From contig JAICTU010000030.1 in the NCBI GenBank assembly GCA_025936205.1, positions 1-31,649 of the forward strand: DNA of 31,649 nt, in the 5' to 3' direction. The notes under the pieces are model-generated. The model was not told the origin of the DNA. It saw only the letters and a list, made by a program, of their open reading frames with translations, and ran no database searches. Both the position numbers and the translations under genes were made by a program. Positions 28,738 through 31,649 of the stretch are shown here, in pieces. Position 1 is the stretch's first letter. Every line of letters begins with the position of its first letter. Origin of the DNA: Polyangiaceae bacterium (GTDB lineage: Bacteria > Myxococcota > Polyangia > Polyangiales > Polyangiaceae).

Positions 28738-29964
28738 TCAGAGCGCGCCAGGCTGCCCGAAAGCACCGACCAACGGCTCGAGCGATCGTTCCACGAAGTA
28801 CTCAGATTCCACGCGCCGGCGGCCCTCCCGGGCCAGACGCTGCTGCAGTGCCGGATCCGCGAGCAACTCTCGCAATACCTGAGCCAGCCGATCCCAGTCA
28901 CCGGGCGGGAACGTGAGCCCGGACACGCCGTGCTCCACTAGCTCGGGGATCCCCGCGACGCACGGGGCCACCACGGGAACGCCCAGCGCGAGCGCCTCCA
29001 TCAACGTCACCGGCAGCCCTTCCATGAAGCTCGCCAGAACGAGCACGGTCGCCCGCGTCAGCGCCTCCAGCACCTGATCCTCGGAGACTTGCCCGCGCAG
29101 GTTCACGCGCTCGCCCAGGCCCAGCACACGGATCTGTTCCTCGACCCGCTGCCGATCGGGGCCATCTCCCAGCAGCTCCAGCTGCGCATCGACACCGCCC
29201 GCCACGAGCCGAGCAAAGGCTTGCAGCAGACCTGCGTGTCCCTTCTCGGGCGAGAGCCTCGCCACGCACAACACCAGCGGGCGCTGCGCGCTGCCGTTGG
29301 CTCCCGGCGCCGGTCCATCGCGGGGCGGCAGCGGCGGGCGCTCGATGCCCGCCCGCACGATCACGAACTTGTGCCAGTGCTTGGGGTCGACGATGCGCAT
29401 GGCTTGCGCACGACCGAAGTGCGTCACACATGCCACAAAGCGCGCTGCCTCGATCTTCTCGGCCAGCAGCTGACCCGCGGGGTAGTCGAACTCGCTCGTG
29501 CCGTGCAGCGTGAGGCTCCAGTTCAGCCGCAGGAAGTGCGCCGCCAGCAAGCCCACGTTGGCGCCGGAATTGGCGAAGTGATTGTGCAGATGATCGACAC
29601 CGCGACGCTCGATCTCGCCCGCCAAATCGATCGACTCCGCGAAATGGAACGCCGCCCAGAGCAGCGCGCGAACCCCGGGGACCCGGTGCCCCAGAGCGCG
29701 GCGCAGGGTGCTCATGTAGGAGCCCGGCCGCTTCAGCAGTGCTCGCGCATGCGAGCGTGCCAGCCGGGCTGCCGAGGCCGGCAACACGTACCAGGTGGTC
29801 TGCGCCTCGCGCTGATCGACGTCGGCCAGCTTGGAAACGCCGGTGGGCGGCCGGATGCTGAACGTCTCCACGTCGAAGCCGCGGGCGCGCAGCCCGGCGA
29901 CCTCACGCCGAATGAACGTGTGCGAAGCCGCGGGGTACTGACTGACCAGGTAAGCGATGCGCAT
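28738..29964 (-). CDS. GT4-type glycosyltransferase
   Basis: The 408-residue protein has a GT-B fold. The N-terminus MRIAYLVSQYPAASHTFIRREVAGLRARG is typical of the colanic-acid WcaL-like glycosyltransferases. The second domain has RLSPEKGHAGLLQAFARL and the Glu-containing loop FMEGLPVTLMEALALGVPVVAPCVAGIPELVEHG that holds the sugar nucleotide. It acts on the cytosolic face, building exopolysaccharide or glycolipid. Its start is seven bases after the GT2 gene ends. Sugar and acceptor are unknown. Confidence 0.92.
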   Translation of the reverse strand: MRIAYLVSQYPAASHTFIRREVAGLRARGFDVETFSIRPPTGVSKLADVDQREAQTTWYVLPASAARLARSHARALLKRPGSYMSTLRRALGHRVPGVRALLWAAFHFAESIDLAGEIERRGVDHLHNHFANSGANVGLLAAHFLRLNWSLTLHGTSEFDYPAGQLLAEKIEAARFVACVTHFGRAQAMRIVDPKHWHKFVIVRAGIERPPLPPRDGPAPGANGSAQRPLVLCVARLSPEKGHAGLLQAFARLVAGGVDAQLELLGDGPDRQRVEEQIRVLGLGERVNLRGQVSEDQVLEALTRATVLVLASFMEGLPVTLMEALALGVPVVAPCVAGIPELVEHGVSGLTFPPGDWDRLAQVLRELLADPALQQRLAREGRRRVESEYFVERSLEPLVGAFGQPGAL

Positions 29965-29970
29965 GAGCCG

Positions 29971-31158
29971 TTACGGGGTGCGCTCCGTCTGTTCCCAGGT
30001 CGCCTGCTTCTTGCGCGCGGCGAACGCCAGGTACAGCGGTAGCTTCCAGAAGACGTATCCCGGCACTAGCAAGGCGTAGCGCAGCGGGACCAACTCTCGG
30101 CCCTGCACCAGCCAGGCACCGAGCACGCTGGCGCCGACCGCCACCAGCGCCCCAAACGAGAGCACCAGCGGCCCGGGCCCCGCCCCGAAACCGAGGCTGA
30201 GCAGAGCGTTGAAGCCGACCAGCGCACACAACCCGAGCACGAACAAGCTGAGGGGGGGCACGAGCAGATCGAGTCCGAGCGCCAGAAGCTCCAAGTCCTG
30301 CCGTTCTAGCCCCTCCAGCACGAGGCGCGGGCCCTGCTGGATCAGCGTTGCCAAATGCCCGTGCTCCCAGCGGCGGCGCTGCTTCTGTTGTGCCTGATCG
30401 CGCACCGGCAGCTCGCTGCGAATGCGCGCCTCCGGACAGAAGAGCGGCGGGCTGCCGAGCCGTGCCAGCTCGAGCCCCATCAGCATGTCTTCCACCAGAT
30501 AGGCACCCATGGCAGGCGCTTTGCGGATCACCGCCCAGGGGAATGCCATCCCGCTGCCCGTCAGCTGGCAGGGCAATCCCATGCGCAAGAGCCCCAGCGG
30601 CCGCACGCGGTTCTTGATCAAGAAAGCGAGCGCGTTGACCGCCGTGCGCGGCTCCAGCCGCGGCGGTAGGATCAGGTACTCGGCCTGAACGGGCCGGTTC
30701 GTGCGCTGCGCGCGCTCGGCCAGGATGGCGATGCTGCCGGGCTCGACGCGGCAGTCTGCGTCCACGATCACCACGATCTCGGGCGGGTCCTTGGCGAGCT
30801 CCTCCAGCCCGAATTCGATCGCATAGCCCTTGCCACGCCGATGAGGGTCGACGCGCCGTACGACGCGGGCTCCGGCGCCTTCGGCGAGCCGGGGCGTATC
30901 GTCCTCGCAGTTGTCAGCGACGACGAGCAGAGATACTTGCTCGTTCAGCTCTGCGCGCAGGTTCGCGAGCGTGCCCTCGATCACCGCTTGCTCGTTGTGC
31001 GCTGGCACCAGGATCACCGTTCGGGGCCGCGGCGCCGTCTGCGCTACGGGCCGGCGCCGGGGCGCGGGAGTTCCGATCAGCACCTCGGCGACAAACGCGG
31101 CCGCCGGCACACAACACAGAGCAGTGACCCCCCAGCGTAGCCACGCGAGCCCAAGCAC
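29971..31158 (-). CDS. GT2 family membrane glycosyltransferase
   Basis: The 395-residue protein begins with a membrane helix (about 5-30), then a GT-A domain: VILVPAHNEQAVIEGTL, VVADNCEDDT, VVIVDADC (the DxD-type site), EDMLMGLELA and QKQRRRWEHGH (the QxxRW motif). The C-terminal 120 residues form about four membrane helices. This is the layout of processive or lipid-linked GT2 enzymes. It is the first gene of a GT2-GT4-DUF4442 run, so an envelope polysaccharide role is likely. It is divergent from the partial gene at 31221 with a 62-base spacer. Confidence 0.92.
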   Translation of the reverse strand: MLGLAWLRWGVTALCCVPAAAFVAEVLIGTPAPRRRPVAQTAPRPRTVILVPAHNEQAVIEGTLANLRAELNEQVSLLVVADNCEDDTPRLAEGAGARVVRRVDPHRRGKGYAIEFGLEELAKDPPEIVVIVDADCRVEPGSIAILAERAQRTNRPVQAEYLILPPRLEPRTAVNALAFLIKNRVRPLGLLRMGLPCQLTGSGMAFPWAVIRKAPAMGAYLVEDMLMGLELARLGSPPLFCPEARIRSELPVRDQAQQKQRRRWEHGHLATLIQQGPRLVLEGLERQDLELLALGLDLLVPPLSLFVLGLCALVGFNALLSLGFGAGPGPLVLSFGALVAVGASVLGAWLVQGRELVPLRYALLVPGYVFWKLPLYLAFAARKKQATWEQTERTP

Positions 31159-31220
31159 CGAGGAGAGCTTACGGGCTTTTTGCGCGCGCGGGAAAGTCGG
31201 CGTGATGGTATGGCGGGCGC

Positions 31221-31649
31221 ATGGGTTCCGCGCCCGATGAATCCCCCAAATCCCGCAAGGCGCCGATGGAGCGCGACCGCATCGCAGGATTCTCCATTCT
31301 TTTCGCGGCTTTCAGCGCAGCTTTAGTTGTGTCCTGGAAAGCTAGCGAGGCGGTCCGGCCGAATCTCGCGGCGGAGCCTGCCCCCCCGACGTCGGAGGGG
31401 CTCGCGGGGTTCCCGGAACATGTCGATCCGATCGCGATGTTGACGCGAGCACGCGGACTTACCGATCGGGATCAACTGCGCCGCATCACCATGGCGCAGG
31501 TCGGTTCGGATGGCACGGTGGACCTCCGCCAGCCTCACGCCAATATCCGCTACGAGTTCGATAGCGCCGCCGGCGAAGGCCCGGACGCTCCGCGGCCGGT
31601 GGGCACGGTGCGGCCCGTGCACTACTGCGGCCGGCAGTCGGTGCAGATC
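31221..31649 (+). CDS. Membrane-anchored hypothetical protein, 3' truncated by window edge
   Basis: The ATG at 31221 opens a frame of 143 codons that continues to the end of the window without a stop. A charged N-terminus (MGSAPDESPKSRKAPMERDR) is followed by one membrane helix at about 22-39 (AGFSILFAAFSAALVVSW), so the rest lies in the periplasm. Sequence after the helix (VDPIAMLTRARGLTDRDQL, GSDGTVDLRQPHANIRYEFDS, PVHYCGRQSVQI) looks like a conserved globular domain. The family is not named. The overlapping minus-strand frame at 31323-31622 is its shadow. Confidence 0.72.
   Translation, partial: MGSAPDESPKSRKAPMERDRIAGFSILFAAFSAALVVSWKASEAVRPNLAAEPAPPTSEGLAGFPEHVDPIAMLTRARGLTDRDQLRRITMAQVGSDGTVDLRQPHANIRYEFDSAAGEGPDAPRPVGTVRPVHYCGRQSVQI

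Overview
The window is GC-rich chromosomal DNA that reads like a myxobacterium, probably near Sorangium or Polyangium. The signs are strong GC bias at third codon positions, many secreted lipoproteins with low-complexity linkers, Cys-rich and MopE-type metal-binding modules, and an FHA protein fused to a secretion-ATPase-like domain. This placement is inference. No 16S rRNA or other phylogenetic marker beyond housekeeping proteins is present.

Layout. Positions 1-1140 hold no supportable gene. A small conserved-looking ORF follows (1141-1473), then a gene-poor stretch that ends in a tRNA-like 3' fragment (about 1957-2010), then an FHA plus CpaF-like protein (2035-3804) whose P-loop is degraded. 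From 13307 down to 3891 on the minus strand runs a tight housekeeping block: yceD-rpmF-fabD-fabG-acpP-fabF (fatty acid synthesis), nrdR-ribD, then marR-leuC-leuD-def. plsX and fabH, the usual members between rpmF and fabD, are absent. A GT-C-like membrane protein diverges from yceD at 13441.

From about 14.8 to 25.8 kb lies an envelope and secretome cluster. It holds a GH12-like lipoprotein lacking its nucleophile, a cyclophilin-type lipoprotein interrupted by an in-frame amber codon, a DUF192 lipoprotein, a small Cys-rich lipoprotein overlapping a MopE-type lipoprotein, a beta-barrel-like outer-membrane protein, a second lipoprotein that appears to share a domain with the GH12-like one, and a large Cys-rich lipoprotein broken by a frameshift.

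The last part carries leuA (26362-28077). It is preceded by what looks like a complete leucine attenuator: a 21-codon leader ORF with nine Leu codons, mutually exclusive pairing segments and a G-rich segment followed by T6. After it come a DUF4442 hotdog protein, two glycosyltransferases (GT4-like and GT2) and the start of a membrane-anchored protein that runs off the window.

How the parts fit together: the leucine pathway is split into two loci about 20 kb apart. leuA seems to be controlled by ribosome-mediated attenuation, while leuCD lies directly downstream of, and overlaps, a MarR-family gene with an inverted-repeat operator candidate at its start. Fatty acid synthesis genes form one long transcription unit with structured spacers, notably three back-to-back hairpins just upstream of acpP. 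Nothing in the window looks like a CRISPR array, an intact insertion sequence, an rRNA or an intact tRNA.
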